64,000 nucleotides of DNA from Methyloligella sp. (GCA_021604645.1 BQJJ01000007.1:62001-126000); one strand, 5' to 3'. Positions 32,549 through 41,831 are shown, counted from the first letter of the stretch. Notes: a model not told the origin generated them from the sequence alone. A program made the numbers and translations.

Positions 32549-33652
32549 ATGGCACTATCAACATCAACACCAGAGCTAAAAAAACAAAGTTGGGAAAGAA
32601 ATTTTCTGAAAGAATATGTACGCGAAAGCGGCTTCAAGTCGTTTATGGGTACTAGCCCAACTTCTGTCATTCAGGTTAAGAATGAGGAAAAAGTGGGTGG
32701 TGAATCTATCACACTTGGTCTTGTCTCACGTTTGAAAGGCAATGGCGTTAGTGGTAATGGTACACTAGTGAATAACGAAGAATCTTTAGGAGAGTATTCG
32801 CACAAAATTACCGTTGATTACCGTCGTAATGCGGTGGCTTTGACGCGTCGCGAACAACGGTTCACAGCTCCTGACCAGCTTGAAGTGGTTAAGCCGCTTC
32901 TTAAAGAATGGTGCATGAATGAAACTCGCAATGACATTTGCGATGCTTTGTTAATGGCTGCTAACCAAAAAACATTGGTAGACCCATACAATACAAACTA
33001 TTCAACTGTTGCTACGACAGGCGAGGCGAATAGCTGGCTTACAGATAATGCAGATCGCGCATTGTTTGGCAATTCAAAATCAAACACAGTCAGTGGTGAT
33101 TTTGCGGCATCTCTGGCAACAGTAGACGCCACAAATGACAAACTCACAGCGGCTCGTGTTTCTCTTATGAAGCGCATGGCTAAAACTGCTGACCCTCATA
33201 TCCGCCCTATTCGAGTAAAAGATAAAGGCCGCGAGTATTATGTGCTATTCACTGATACAAGAGCTTTCCGCGATCTAAAAGAAGACATGAAAACAACTAA
33301 CCTTGATGGCCGCGATCGTAATGTAGCTACTAATCCAGTGTTTCAGGATGGCGAGCTTATTTATGACGGTGTCATAGTTTGCGAAATCCCTGAACTTAAA
33401 GTGTTTGCGAGTGCCGGTGCTGCTGGCATCGATGTATCGTCGGCCATTCTTTGTGGTGCTCAAGCTATTGGCGCTGCATGGGGCCAGATGCCTCGATCTA
33501 CTAAGCGGCAAGAAGATGATTACGACTTTATTAAAGGCCGCGGCATTGAAGAGTGCATTGGCATTAGTAAGGTCCAGCGTTATAAATCTGGAGACCCTCT
33601 CAAGGATCACGGAACTGTAACTGGCTTCTTTGCCGGTGTTGAAGACGCTTAA
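32549..33652 (+). CDS. Major capsid protein (N4-gp56/DUF4043-like)
   Basis: 367 residues. KSFMGTSPTSVIQVKNEEK, then GLVSRLKGNGVSGNGTLVNN, and ITVDYRRNAVALTRREQR follow the N4-gp56-like coat pattern. HK97-fold expected. Preceded by AAAGGA and followed by a terminator, consistent with high expression from the 31.6 kb unit. Confidence 0.85.
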   Translation: MALSTSTPELKKQSWERNFLKEYVRESGFKSFMGTSPTSVIQVKNEEKVGGESITLGLVSRLKGNGVSGNGTLVNNEESLGEYSHKITVDYRRNAVALTRREQRFTAPDQLEVVKPLLKEWCMNETRNDICDALLMAANQKTLVDPYNTNYSTVATTGEANSWLTDNADRALFGNSKSNTVSGDFAASLATVDATNDKLTAARVSLMKRMAKTADPHIRPIRVKDKGREYYVLFTDTRAFRDLKEDMKTTNLDGRDRNVATNPVFQDGELIYDGVIVCEIPELKVFASAGAAGIDVSSAILCGAQAIGAAWGQMPRSTKRQEDDYDFIKGRGIEECIGISKVQRYKSGDPLKDHGTVTGFFAGVEDA

Positions 33653-33665
33653 GTAAAATATCATT

Positions 33666-33686
33666 GGGCGGCTTCGGTCGCCCTTT
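33666..33686 (+). terminator. Terminator after the coat gene
   Basis: GGGCG (33666-33670) and CGCCC (33679-33683) round a GCTTCGGT loop, then TTTATTTT. Confidence 0.75.
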
Positions 33687-33715
33687 ATTTTCACAATAAT
33701 TACAAGGGGTTTAAA

Positions 33716-33997
33716 ATGGCTAGAGTTACTTATATCGGGACTAAAGATACCACATCAACACAAGGTTTCAATTTCAAAAAAGGGCAAGCTGTTGATATTG
33801 AAAGTGATGCAGTGATTAAGCGGCTAGAAAACAACAGATATTTCGAAGTTTCATCTGAAAAGAAAGAAAAAGAACCAACTGTTGCAGACTATAAGGCGGC
33901 TTTAGAAAAGGCCGGCGTCGAGTTTGACAAAGCAGCCAAAAAAGAAGATCTGAAAAAACTGATCGACGAGAAAAGCCTTGCGGTAGTTCCTGCTTAA
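33716..33997 (+). CDS. Small head protein with HeH/LEM-like end
   Basis: 93 residues. The C-terminal part YKAALEKAGVEFDKAAKKED reads as a helix-extended-helix (HeH/LEM-like) motif. Between coat and gp4-like genes, so probably a minor head or head-completion protein. Confidence 0.6.
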   Translation: MARVTYIGTKDTTSTQGFNFKKGQAVDIESDAVIKRLENNRYFEVSSEKKEKEPTVADYKAALEKAGVEFDKAAKKEDLKKLIDEKSLAVVPA

Positions 33998-34026
33998 GCA
34001 CGACCTCACAAGGAGAATAATTAAAT

Positions 34027-34371
34027 ATGGCGCAAACTAAAACAATACCAGATCTCGTGAACTACACACTGAGAACGGCATTAGGCATAATTGACGGCAC
34101 AGAAACACCGTCTGCAGATCAGGTTAGGGATGTGAAGGATGTGTATGATGTAGCTTACCATGAGCTTGCCGATAAAGGCCTAGCTTATTGGGAAGAAGCT
34201 TCAATTCCATCAGCGATCTTCGATCATTTATGTAGGTATTGTGGTAGCAGGATTGCGCCATCTTTTGGCTTGCCAAGAGATATAGCTCTAGAAAATTATA
34301 CCGAGAGTGAGATTAGAAAGCACGTCTCTAAATCATCCTCTAAACTTCCAATTCCAGGACAGTATTTCTAA
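34027..34371 (+). CDS. Head completion protein, P22 gp4-like
   Basis: 114 residues (P22 gp4 is 166). DLVNYTLRTALGIIDGTETP and HLCRYCGSRIAPSFGLPRD fit the small adaptor that seats under the portal after packaging. Good AAGGAG ribosome site; its TAA overlaps the next ATG. Confidence 0.72.
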   Translation: MAQTKTIPDLVNYTLRTALGIIDGTETPSADQVRDVKDVYDVAYHELADKGLAYWEEASIPSAIFDHLCRYCGSRIAPSFGLPRDIALENYTESEIRKHVSKSSSKLPIPGQYF

Positions 34372-35813
34372 TGCCAGTAGTTCCTATTAACCTGGGTGTT
34401 CAATCTAGAAAAGATCGACACAATGATAACGCACGTCTTGTGAATTGTTTTGCTGAAAGCGCAGGAGAAGGCGGTAAGGTTCAATATCCTATTTATGCGG
34501 ATTATGGATTAAAGAGATTTCTGGCCTTGCCTTATGGCGCTGCTATACGCGGGGCCATCTCTGTAAGAGATGATGCTTTGGGTGTAGAGTTTTTATATGT
34601 TGTCTCGGGGAACAACCTATTTAAGATCTCTAAGGACGGGGCATATAACCTGCTTCCAATCTCTATAGCCGAAGGGCGTCTTACAATGGCGTCAAATGGC
34701 AAACTTCCTTTTCCTGAAATAGCTATATGTGTCAATGGGATTGCCTATCTAGTTCAAACCGATTTGCTTGATGATAATGATACTTATCAATTGATTTCAG
34801 ATGTTGATTTGCCTGCTCCAAATTCTGTAGAAGAGGTGGGGGGGTATTTTTTATTCACAACCTCTGGCGGCACGTTTCACTTATCAAATTTAAATGATGG
34901 TTTGAATTATGAAGCTATAGACTCCAATGCGGCTGATGTAAGCCCGGATGGCATATTAGTGTCAAAACGTTTAAGTGAAGGCCGCATGTTGATATTCGGC
35001 CCTAAATCAATTGAGAGTTGGAGACACACTGGAGACGAGGGTTTTCCATTAGAACGGGATATCGGATCAACAATTCAATACGGGACTTACTCACCTGATA
35101 GCATCGCTAAATATCAAGAATATCTAGGGTTTGTAAGTAGCGATGGTGTTGTTAGGCTTCTTACTTCTGGTGGGTCTAGAACTATTTCAACGACATCAGT
35201 TCAAGATGATATTTCCAGTGTTGATTTAAAATCAATCAAAGGTACTTTCTATTCAATCGAAGGTCAGAAGTTCTATTGTATTAGTTCAGATGAATGGACC
35301 TGGAAGTATAGCCTTGATACTGGGCTCTGGCATGAAAATAAATCCTACAATCAAAACCGCTGGCGTGGTGGCATTTCTGTTGAATTCAATGGCAAGACAC
35401 TTATTGGAGATTTTAGAGATAGTCGTCTTTATGAACTTTCTTCTAATTATCATCAAGAAGATGATGAACCTCTAATAATGGAATTGTCGTCTCCAGATCA
35501 ACAAGCTTTTCCCTCAAGATATAGGTGTAATGCCCTTTTTCTAGATATTCAGACAGCAACTGGTATTCAAACCAATGATGCTCATAACTACGAACCTAAA
35601 GCAATGGTTCAATATTCAGATGATAGTGGGCGAAGTTGGTCAAATGAGAAAACAGTAGAAATAGGCCGTATCGGAGAAACTAAGAAACGTGTTCGATTGC
35701 GCCGGTTAGGACTCTGCAAAACTGGCGCTCGTTCATGGCGGATTTCAGTTGCGGCTAATGTGGCCAAAGGTATCTATCAAGCCTCCGCAGATATAACCCA
35801 ATTAGGAGCTTAA
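34371..35813 (+). CDS. Packaged DNA stabilisation protein, P22 gp10-like
   Basis: 480 residues, beta-propeller-like. Opening VVPINLGVQSRKDRHNDNARLVNCFAES (two pieces joined here only in description; key residues NLG, RLVNCF) and GRMLIFGPKSIESWRHTGD are hallmarks of the gp10 family, which closes the portal and joins the tail hub. Confidence 0.9.
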   Translation: MPVVPINLGVQSRKDRHNDNARLVNCFAESAGEGGKVQYPIYADYGLKRFLALPYGAAIRGAISVRDDALGVEFLYVVSGNNLFKISKDGAYNLLPISIAEGRLTMASNGKLPFPEIAICVNGIAYLVQTDLLDDNDTYQLISDVDLPAPNSVEEVGGYFLFTTSGGTFHLSNLNDGLNYEAIDSNAADVSPDGILVSKRLSEGRMLIFGPKSIESWRHTGDEGFPLERDIGSTIQYGTYSPDSIAKYQEYLGFVSSDGVVRLLTSGGSRTISTTSVQDDISSVDLKSIKGTFYSIEGQKFYCISSDEWTWKYSLDTGLWHENKSYNQNRWRGGISVEFNGKTLIGDFRDSRLYELSSNYHQEDDEPLIMELSSPDQQAFPSRYRCNALFLDIQTATGIQTNDAHNYEPKAMVQYSDDSGRSWSNEKTVEIGRIGETKKRVRLRRLGLCKTGARSWRISVAANVAKGIYQASADITQLGA

Positions 35814-35814
35814 T

Positions 35815-36042
35815 ATGAGCCGCTTAAGATACCCACTACCAACGAATGAAACCCCAGCCTTAACCATTAATAAAACTCTCACAATACCTTATAGAGATTT
35901 CCTTCTTGAAGTTGAAAAAATATTAAAGCCGCAAATTGCTAAAATTCAAAAGCTGGATAGCGGCGCATCTAATCAAGAAATTATCACAGCATTAAACGAA
36001 TTAATTGATGGGCTGACAGCCCTGAAGATCATGGAGAAATAA
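35815..36042 (+). CDS. Small structural protein, 75 residues
   Basis: Starts two bases after gp10's stop. Helical (FLLEVEKILKPQIAKIQKL). It occupies the place of P22 gene 26 (tail needle) or 14 but is much shorter than gp26. Function unknown. Confidence 0.6.
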   Translation: MSRLRYPLPTNETPALTINKTLTIPYRDFLLEVEKILKPQIAKIQKLDSGASNQEIITALNELIDGLTALKIMEK

Positions 36043-36044
36043 AT

Positions 36045-36905
36045 ATGGGCTTCTTTTCAGATATCACAGGAAAATCAGCTAAAAAAGCCTTGTTCAGAAA
36101 AGCTGATGATGACCTGAGAGCGGCTAGAGCATTAGGCGGTGCCATCAACACTGCATACGATAGTTTCAGTGATGCCCAAGAGCAAGGTCTAGGTCATGTA
36201 GTAGATAGTTATGATGATGCAAGAAAAAGACAGACAGAGGGTTATGACCAAACACTAGGATACTACAATCCATTTATTGAAAACGGTGCTTTAGCTTCTG
36301 AGCAATATTATAATGGTCTTGGCATCAATGGAGATGAGGCCCAAAATACATTCTATAATAACGAACAAAATTCAGCAGGTTTCCAATCTGGCTTAGACGC
36401 TGGCGTCGATAGTTTGATGAGACGGTTTGGGGCTACTGATACGGCTCGTTTAGGCGCTGATGGTCTGCCACGCTCAGGAAGGGTTTTAAAGAGCCTGCAG
36501 GACTACGGAAATCGCTATACGACTGATTATATCAATAATAAGCTTGCCCATCTCAACGGGCTTCAAAATCAAGGCTATGATGCATCTGGAAGAGCAGCCT
36601 CTATAACTGGTAATTACTACGATAACCAGGCCAACTTAGATCTGAGTCAAGGGCAAGCAGAAAACCAATATTACCAGGCACCGGCACAATCTCGATTGCA
36701 AGGAAAGCTGGGGCAAGCGCAAACCGTATATCAAGGACAAACAGGATATAATAGCGGAATTGCTCAAGGTAAGATTGCGAAGTCGAATGCTACGAATAAT
36801 TTGTTTACTCAGGGGTTGAGTTTAGGGACTAAGGTAGCGCCGACAGTTGGTAATTATTTAGGCAATCCATTGGGTGGCGCTTCAGGGGGTGCTTATTATG
36901 GATAA
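36045..36905 (+). CDS. DNA ejection (injection) protein 1
   Basis: 286 residues, rich in Gly, Asn, Gln, Tyr and Ala, low hydrophobicity, starting MGFFSDITGKSAKKALFRKA. Small ejection proteins of P22 (gp7) and relatives look like this and sit here. They leave the virion with the DNA. Confidence 0.72.
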   Translation: MGFFSDITGKSAKKALFRKADDDLRAARALGGAINTAYDSFSDAQEQGLGHVVDSYDDARKRQTEGYDQTLGYYNPFIENGALASEQYYNGLGINGDEAQNTFYNNEQNSAGFQSGLDAGVDSLMRRFGATDTARLGADGLPRSGRVLKSLQDYGNRYTTDYINNKLAHLNGLQNQGYDASGRAASITGNYYDNQANLDLSQGQAENQYYQAPAQSRLQGKLGQAQTVYQGQTGYNSGIAQGKIAKSNATNNLFTQGLSLGTKVAPTVGNYLGNPLGGASGGAYYG

Positions 36906-38049
36906 TTTTCTTGGCCAAATAAAACACTTCAGCGTAGAGCCTGCTGTACGTAATTTGTATCGAAATGACGAGCAGAAACGCCTTGGAGAACAAACAGCTT
37001 ATAACCGCTCAAGGGATAAGTTAGGTGATTTTCGTTATGATCAGAGGCTTAAGCAACAAAATGAAGATAGAGCTTATCAGAGAGGGCGGCAAGTTAAAGC
37101 TGATCGTCGCTCTGATCAAATGTATGGCTTGAAGTTGGGGCAGATGAGGGAGCGGAAAGCCGAAAGAGCTGAGAATAAACAACATGATCATTTAGCAAGA
37201 GTTGCATACTTAGCTGACACTCCTGAGAAATGGGCTCGTATGACAGGCGCCTTAAAAAATAAAGGTTATAACTTCGGAGACCAGTATAACGACTTTGCTT
37301 CTAGAGAAAGTGTTTTAGCTGAGTATGGCGATTTGAGTATGATTAAGTCATTGTTTAAACCTCAGATAGATCCATTAACTCAGTCTAAGATAGAGTTGAA
37401 CAGGGCTAAGACGTTGAACTTTGATAAGTCATTACAAAGCAATGCTTCTCTCAACGGTTTCAAGGACAAAAAGCAAAAATTGAGCGCACAAGGTGACTTT
37501 AGAAAAGAATTTAATAAAGTCTCTGGTGACTATATTAAAGTTCGCGATGCTCATTCAAGAGTGGTAGCAAGTTTAGAAAACCCCTCAGCAGCAGGCGATC
37601 TGGCGGCAATCTTTAATTATATGAAGGTTCTTGACCCCGGATCAACGGTTCGCGAAGGAGAATTCGCAACTGCTCAAAATGCGGCAGGTGTCCCAGATAT
37701 TGTGCGGGCTCAGTTCAATAGACTTAAAAATGGTGAGTTTTTAACACCTAAACAAAGAGGGGATTTTTTAAATAGGTCTGGCTTGTTGTTCAAGAAACAA
37801 GAAGAGCAATACAATAGAAACAAAGAATTCTATCGAGGTGTCGCCAAGAGAAACGGGCTAGATGTGCGAAACGTTATTCCAGACCTAAGTATAGGAAAGC
37901 CCCCTGAAAAGAAGGTGCTAAAAGATCAATTTAGTACAAATAACATTCCTAAAGAAGTGCGAGATGCAGCCAAGAGGGCCATTGCTAACGGAAAATCCAG
38001 AGAGTCTGTTCTTAAGTTTTTGAGAGAAAAATACGGGCGAGCTGAATAA
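36898..38049 (+). CDS. DNA ejection protein 2
   Basis: 383 residues from ATG 36898 (GGGGG upstream; an upstream in-frame start at 36874 is less likely). Very basic, Gln/Arg-rich N-terminal third, helical remainder. Overlaps both neighbours by a few bases. P22 gp20 position. Confidence 0.7.
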   Translation: MDNFLGQIKHFSVEPAVRNLYRNDEQKRLGEQTAYNRSRDKLGDFRYDQRLKQQNEDRAYQRGRQVKADRRSDQMYGLKLGQMRERKAERAENKQHDHLARVAYLADTPEKWARMTGALKNKGYNFGDQYNDFASRESVLAEYGDLSMIKSLFKPQIDPLTQSKIELNRAKTLNFDKSLQSNASLNGFKDKKQKLSAQGDFRKEFNKVSGDYIKVRDAHSRVVASLENPSAAGDLAAIFNYMKVLDPGSTVREGEFATAQNAAGVPDIVRAQFNRLKNGEFLTPKQRGDFLNRSGLLFKKQEEQYNRNKEFYRGVAKRNGLDVRNVIPDLSIGKPPEKKVLKDQFSTNNIPKEVRDAAKRAIANGKSRESVLKFLREKYGRAE

Positions 38050-40118
38050 TGAGAAATAAATATGACGCTATGTTTGACCACCTTCCAACTAAAGGCGAGC
38101 CAAATGAATTTGATAAAATGTTTGATCATTTGCCAAATGAAAAGCCTGTTAAGGGTCCTGTTGTTCCTAAGGTAGCAGATGAATTTACATTTTTGGATAC
38201 CCCTAATAAAGAAAAGGGGATGTTTGATCGTTTTACAGATGCTGCTTCAAAGGGTTTCAATACAGGTTTTGGCAAAAAACCTGTATTTGATGCCGTACCT
38301 ACTCAATATTTTCCACCAAGTCATTTCCCTGCTGTTACAAATGCATACAATCATGTTGCTAATACCGTTGTTGATAGTGGAGAGGGGCTGTTACGAGGGT
38401 TAGCTGGCACTATCCGTGCAGGTACTCACGTTGCTGCTCAAGGCGCTCAAGAATTGGGGATGTCAGAAGGTGACGCAGGCCGGTTAGAGCGAGACCTTAT
38501 GGGGCTGATTGATACAGCTGGTATTATGACTGTTGGGGCAAATGTTGCTTCTCAAGGGGCTAAATCTATTAATAAGGCGCAGAGACAGGCGGGTAGAATT
38601 AAAGACGTTAAAGCTTACGATAAATTAGAGTTAGAACCATTTGCACCTACCTTAACAGATACGCCAGTTATCGGGAATTTGTCGCATGTAGCAAGTAAAG
38701 TCCCGTTTGCTGGAGCACCAGTTAGAGACACGGCAACAGATCTTTTAACTAATGTTTCTGCATCTGCTAAGAAGGTAGTGAATGACCTTTCACCTTCAAA
38801 AATTGATAGTTTAGAAGAAGGAGGAGATATAATCCAAAAAGGTTTGAAAAGGTTCAGTTCTGAGAAGACTTACTACAAACCAATTGAAGAGCTCTCTGAC
38901 CAAGAATTAAAAAAATTAGTCGTTCATGAGTCTTCTAACTCTTTGTCATTTGCTACTAAGCAAGAAGCTATGTACGAGAGCGCTTGGAGAAAATTACCAC
39001 CAAGGTTTAAATCAAATGGTTCAAAAAATCCTGATCTTGTATCAACTGCTAACTCTAGAAAAGTGCTGCAAAATATAGAGCGACTACAAAAACAGATTGG
39101 TGTTTCAGGTGGCGCTTTGCAGGGTAAGTTTTCTGGAATGGCTGAAAAACTACGTAACAGAGGTAATCTTGAAGTTTCCACATTAAGAAACATGAGAACT
39201 GAGGTTGGCAGGATGTTAGGGCGTGGACCAGATGACAATGTCAATATGGATAGAAAACAGTTAAAAGAGCTTTACGGAGCAATTACACAAGACATAACTA
39301 GTGGGTTTGAAAAGATAGCTCATAGGGCGGCTAGTGACCCTGCAATTTCCAATGCGGGCACTGTAAAAGCGTTCCAAGCCGTCAGAGCTTTTAAGCGTGC
39401 TGATCAATTTACAAAGAAAGGTATAGAGCGTTTAGATAATCTTTTGGAGTTAACTAAAGCAAAAACGCCTGAAAAGGCAGCTAGTAGAATTATGAGCGCT
39501 GCCCTTAGCTCTGGGCAAGGAAACTTAGGCCTTTTACGTGCTGCTAAAAAGTCTCTTAGAAAAGATGAATGGTCTGACTTTTCCTCTTTGGTCTTGAACC
39601 GAATAGGAACTCCAAAGCCAGGAGTTAAGGGATTAAAGCAAGAGCTAGAGTTTTCGCCAGCTACGTTTGCTACTGAATGGAATAAACTTTCGGATCAAGG
39701 AAAGCACCTGATCTTTGGTGGAAAAGGTACACCTTCCAGAGAGGCTATTGATGCTCTTGTTAGAGTAAGTGACCGGATAGGTGGGCTGGAGAGTTTGGCA
39801 AATCACTCAAATACAACCAATCAAGCCATAACTGCTCTATCAAGTTTAGGAGTATTGGGAACAGTTACTGGGCAGTTACCTAAATTTCTAGGAGTGTTGG
39901 CTGGAACTTATGGATATTCTAAATTAGTCTCTAGCCCTAAATTTGCTCGCTGGCTGGCAAGAAGTGCAGAGCTTAGTGCAAATCCAAATTTTGAAAGATT
40001 GTGGGCCTCACAGCTTTCTCAACTACAGATGATGGTTAAAGAGGATCCAGAGTTAAGGCCCTTTCTTGAAATTTTAGAAGAAAGGGGAAAGCAAGAAGAA
40101 AACTCCCAAACAAATTAG
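38049..40118 (+). CDS. DNA ejection protein 3, P22 gp16-like position
   Basis: 689 residues. Begins with two copies of a short YDAMFDHLP / FDKMFDHLP motif, then a Gly/Ala-rich amphipathic stretch (VVDSGEGLLRGLAGTIRAG) that could insert in membrane, then a helical body and a C-terminal hydrophobic stretch. Largest and last of the ejection trio. ATG overlaps the previous stop. Confidence 0.72.
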   Translation: MRNKYDAMFDHLPTKGEPNEFDKMFDHLPNEKPVKGPVVPKVADEFTFLDTPNKEKGMFDRFTDAASKGFNTGFGKKPVFDAVPTQYFPPSHFPAVTNAYNHVANTVVDSGEGLLRGLAGTIRAGTHVAAQGAQELGMSEGDAGRLERDLMGLIDTAGIMTVGANVASQGAKSINKAQRQAGRIKDVKAYDKLELEPFAPTLTDTPVIGNLSHVASKVPFAGAPVRDTATDLLTNVSASAKKVVNDLSPSKIDSLEEGGDIIQKGLKRFSSEKTYYKPIEELSDQELKKLVVHESSNSLSFATKQEAMYESAWRKLPPRFKSNGSKNPDLVSTANSRKVLQNIERLQKQIGVSGGALQGKFSGMAEKLRNRGNLEVSTLRNMRTEVGRMLGRGPDDNVNMDRKQLKELYGAITQDITSGFEKIAHRAASDPAISNAGTVKAFQAVRAFKRADQFTKKGIERLDNLLELTKAKTPEKAASRIMSAALSSGQGNLGLLRAAKKSLRKDEWSDFSSLVLNRIGTPKPGVKGLKQELEFSPATFATEWNKLSDQGKHLIFGGKGTPSREAIDALVRVSDRIGGLESLANHSNTTNQAITALSSLGVLGTVTGQLPKFLGVLAGTYGYSKLVSSPKFARWLARSAELSANPNFERLWASQLSQLQMMVKEDPELRPFLEILEERGKQEENSQTN

Positions 40119-40277
40119 GCCAACTATGGCACCTCCAAGAAAAGCAAAGAAACTACTGTAGCCGATGTTTTCTAAGAGGTTAATTGTATACAAGCTCGGG
40201 ACGAACAAGAAGATGATTAATAAACCAGCTTGTATATAAGTGATCAATTTAGATATGAGATTTTTCTCTTCATTCAT
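40074..40277 (-). CDS. Small membrane protein in the sieA position (possible superinfection exclusion)
   Basis: 67 residues with two transmembrane helices (YIQAGLLIIFLFVPSLYTI and FLGGAIVGLICLGVFFLL). Minus strand, AGAGGGG ribosome site, overlapping the end of the ejection gene. P22 places sieA, also a membrane protein on the opposite strand, here. It starts MNEEK, like MNEEE at 43936, and shares with it an upstream motif. Role inferred from position. Confidence 0.6.
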   Translation of the reverse strand: MNEEKNLISKLITYIQAGLLIIFLFVPSLYTINLLENIGYSSFFAFLGGAIVGLICLGVFFLLSPFF

Positions 40278-40316
40278 CTTTTTAACCCCTCTTAATTATT
40301 TGAGAATTACACAATC

Positions 40317-40334
40317 TTAGGGGGAAGGCAAAAA
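40317..40334 (-). repeat. Shared upstream motif, copy 1
   Basis: TTAGGGGGAAGGCAAAAA on the plus strand, 40 bases upstream of the membrane gene ending at 40277. A copy with one G fewer is at 43984-44000, about 48 bases upstream of the second minus-strand membrane gene. Confidence 0.65.
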
Positions 40335-40472
40335 AGTTATAAACATTTTCTTGACGAATCGTCTTTTTTTATGAGAATCATATGTAAGCTTTCGCGGAGC
40401 GTATGCGAAAATACATAAAGTTATAAACATGCTTTTTATCGCGTTGACAAAAGCGGTTATACGCCCTAAATC
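40334..40472 (+). promoter_or_regulatory. Promoter region with duplicated AAGTTATAAACAT
   Basis: AAGTTATAAACAT occurs at 40334-40346 and 40418-40430, each followed within 5-15 bases by TTGACG (40351) or TTGACA (40444). The second fits TTGACA, 17 bases, TAAATC (40467-40472). A TTTCGC/GCGAAA hairpin (40390-40410) separates them. Plus-strand transcription would start about 40479. Confidence 0.55.
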
Positions 40473-40505
40473 TTGATAAAATCGCATGTTTAGTATGTAT
40501 CAATA

Positions 40506-40534
40506 ACTCGGACCTTTTAGGTGCCGGGTTTTTT
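40506..40534 (+). terminator. Terminator 60 bases downstream of the 40444 promoter
   Basis: CTCGG-a-CC/GG-tg-CCGGG stem then TTTTTTT. Together with the promoter it would give a plus-strand RNA of about 55 nt. It also guards against readthrough into the convergent gene at 40546. Confidence 0.65.
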
Positions 40535-40545
40535 TATGTCTGAAG

Positions 40546-41064
40546 TTAGAAGGGTATCCAGAGGTCAAACTCTTTGAGTATAGATTCCATCCTTTTTTTG
40601 ATTGGGTAAGTGTTATTTCTGTTAGCTTCCCAGTCCTCCATGAGACTGGGGATTTCAGGCCATAAAGCGTTTATTTCTTCTCGTTTCAAGTTATTTAGTT
40701 TTAGGTCTTTAGCAAAATATTCCCAAAACTCTCTAATAAAATTAATAAGCATATCTTCTTCATAGTTCATGTATTTAGACATGCCTGGAGTTTTGAACAT
40801 CTTGATAGTGCGAACACCTTCGTCGGGATCCCAAAAGTGGAACCAGTTGAGATTGCAATCTCGCGTGAGTTCTCCTCCTCCGTCGCCTTCGTATTCTTGG
40901 TTGATGTCAATGTCTGCAGCTTTCTCTTGTATAGCACGTTCGACAAAAGTCGTAATCGACATTCCTGATATTCGACTGCAGAAATCTAGCTGAAAACGAG
41001 TTTTATTATCAATTCTAAGGGTCAATTGCTGAGTTTTACCAGTAGTACTTTTTTTGGGCGGCAT
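40546..41064 (-). CDS. Ribbon-helix-helix regulator (Arc/Mnt-type position)
   Basis: 172 residues. Residues ~12-50 (QQLTLRIDNKTRFQLDF, then GMSITTFVERAIQEK) form a ribbon-helix-helix DNA-binding motif. The C-terminal 120 residues are an acidic/aromatic domain I do not recognise. In P22 the RHH repressors Mnt and Arc sit between gene 16 and the tail gene. Divergent from the HTH gene at 41212 across two palindromes. Confidence 0.72.
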   Translation of the reverse strand: MPPKKSTTGKTQQLTLRIDNKTRFQLDFCSRISGMSITTFVERAIQEKAADIDINQEYEGDGGGELTRDCNLNWFHFWDPDEGVRTIKMFKTPGMSKYMNYEEDMLINFIREFWEYFAKDLKLNNLKREEINALWPEIPSLMEDWEANRNNTYPIKKRMESILKEFDLWIPF

Positions 41065-41133
41065 AACTATAACCTTCTATACAGACAACTAAAGCGTATA
41101 GATAAAACAGTGCAAAACTTTACACAAGCCTTA

Positions 41134-41173
41134 TTGACATAATAAAATTATTATGTATGGTAATAACCATACA
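41134..41173 (+). promoter_or_regulatory. Promoter overlapped by two palindromic operators
   Basis: TTGACA (41134-41139) with TATGGT (41156-41161) 16 bases on. CATAATAA-AA-TTATTATG (41138-41155) and TGTATGGT-AATA-ACCATACA (41154-41173) are perfect inverted repeats covering it. The RHH protein and/or the HTH protein on either side are the obvious binders. Confidence 0.7.
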
Positions 41174-41211
41174 AATACAGAAACAGATATAAATTGAGGC
41201 AAGAGGTAGAT

Positions 41212-41403
41212 ATGCAGAAATTAGCATTTAATGTTGATGAAGTTTCAGAAATGACGAGCCTTTCTCGGGGTTCAGTAATGAAAGAGATTAAAGAAGGGCG
41301 GCTCATTAGTAGCCGTGTAGGTGACAGGCATTTAATTAAGCCAGAAGAAATCCATAAATGGCTAGATAAAGCCAAAGGAAAGAAACTAGAAAATACGAAA
41401 TAA
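41212..41403 (+). CDS. Excisionase-type small HTH protein
   Basis: 63 residues from ATG 41212 (GAGG upstream). FNVDEVSEMTSLSRGSVMKEI, then GRLISSRVGDRHLIKPEEIHKWL is a MerR-like winged helix as in Xis/AlpA proteins. Not near att, so a regulator of the immI-like block is more likely than a second excisionase. Confidence 0.72.
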   Translation: MQKLAFNVDEVSEMTSLSRGSVMKEIKEGRLISSRVGDRHLIKPEEIHKWLDKAKGKKLENTK

Positions 41404-41470
41404 ACAAGCCCCGCTGGTGCAGGAACACCAAACGAGGCTCTAACCAAACCGAATATACGAGGTATTCAAA

Positions 41471-41818
41471 ATGGCTATAGAATCTTTAAAACATGAAACT
41501 CCAGAAGACAACGTTAACTTGCTATCAGAAATAGCAAAAGTTTATACATCCCTAGAAAAATTACACAGTTTAGGCGCTCATCTTTGGCCAGAGGATGAAG
41601 ACGCATTATTATTATGTATGGATAGGCTCTTTATCGCAGCTCTTAAAGTAGAGATAAAAACTCCTGAAGACTGTTTGGCGATGACTGCCATATCAAGCCC
41701 TTTAATAGATGAAAAGTCAGAAGAGCCAGGGCTTTATGAACAAGCGCACAGCAAGATCACTGATTTTGCTCTACAGCACATAAATGTAGAAGAACAAGAA
41801 GCCACACTAACAATTTAA
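41471..41818 (+). CDS. Hypothetical phage protein, 115 residues
   Basis: Acidic, helical (LLSEIAKVYTSLEKLHSLGAHL). In the rightward transcript from 41134. No motif recognised. Confidence 0.55.
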   Translation: MAIESLKHETPEDNVNLLSEIAKVYTSLEKLHSLGAHLWPEDEDALLLCMDRLFIAALKVEIKTPEDCLAMTAISSPLIDEKSEEPGLYEQAHSKITDFALQHINVEEQEATLTI

Positions 41819-41831
41819 GAAATTTAAGCTT

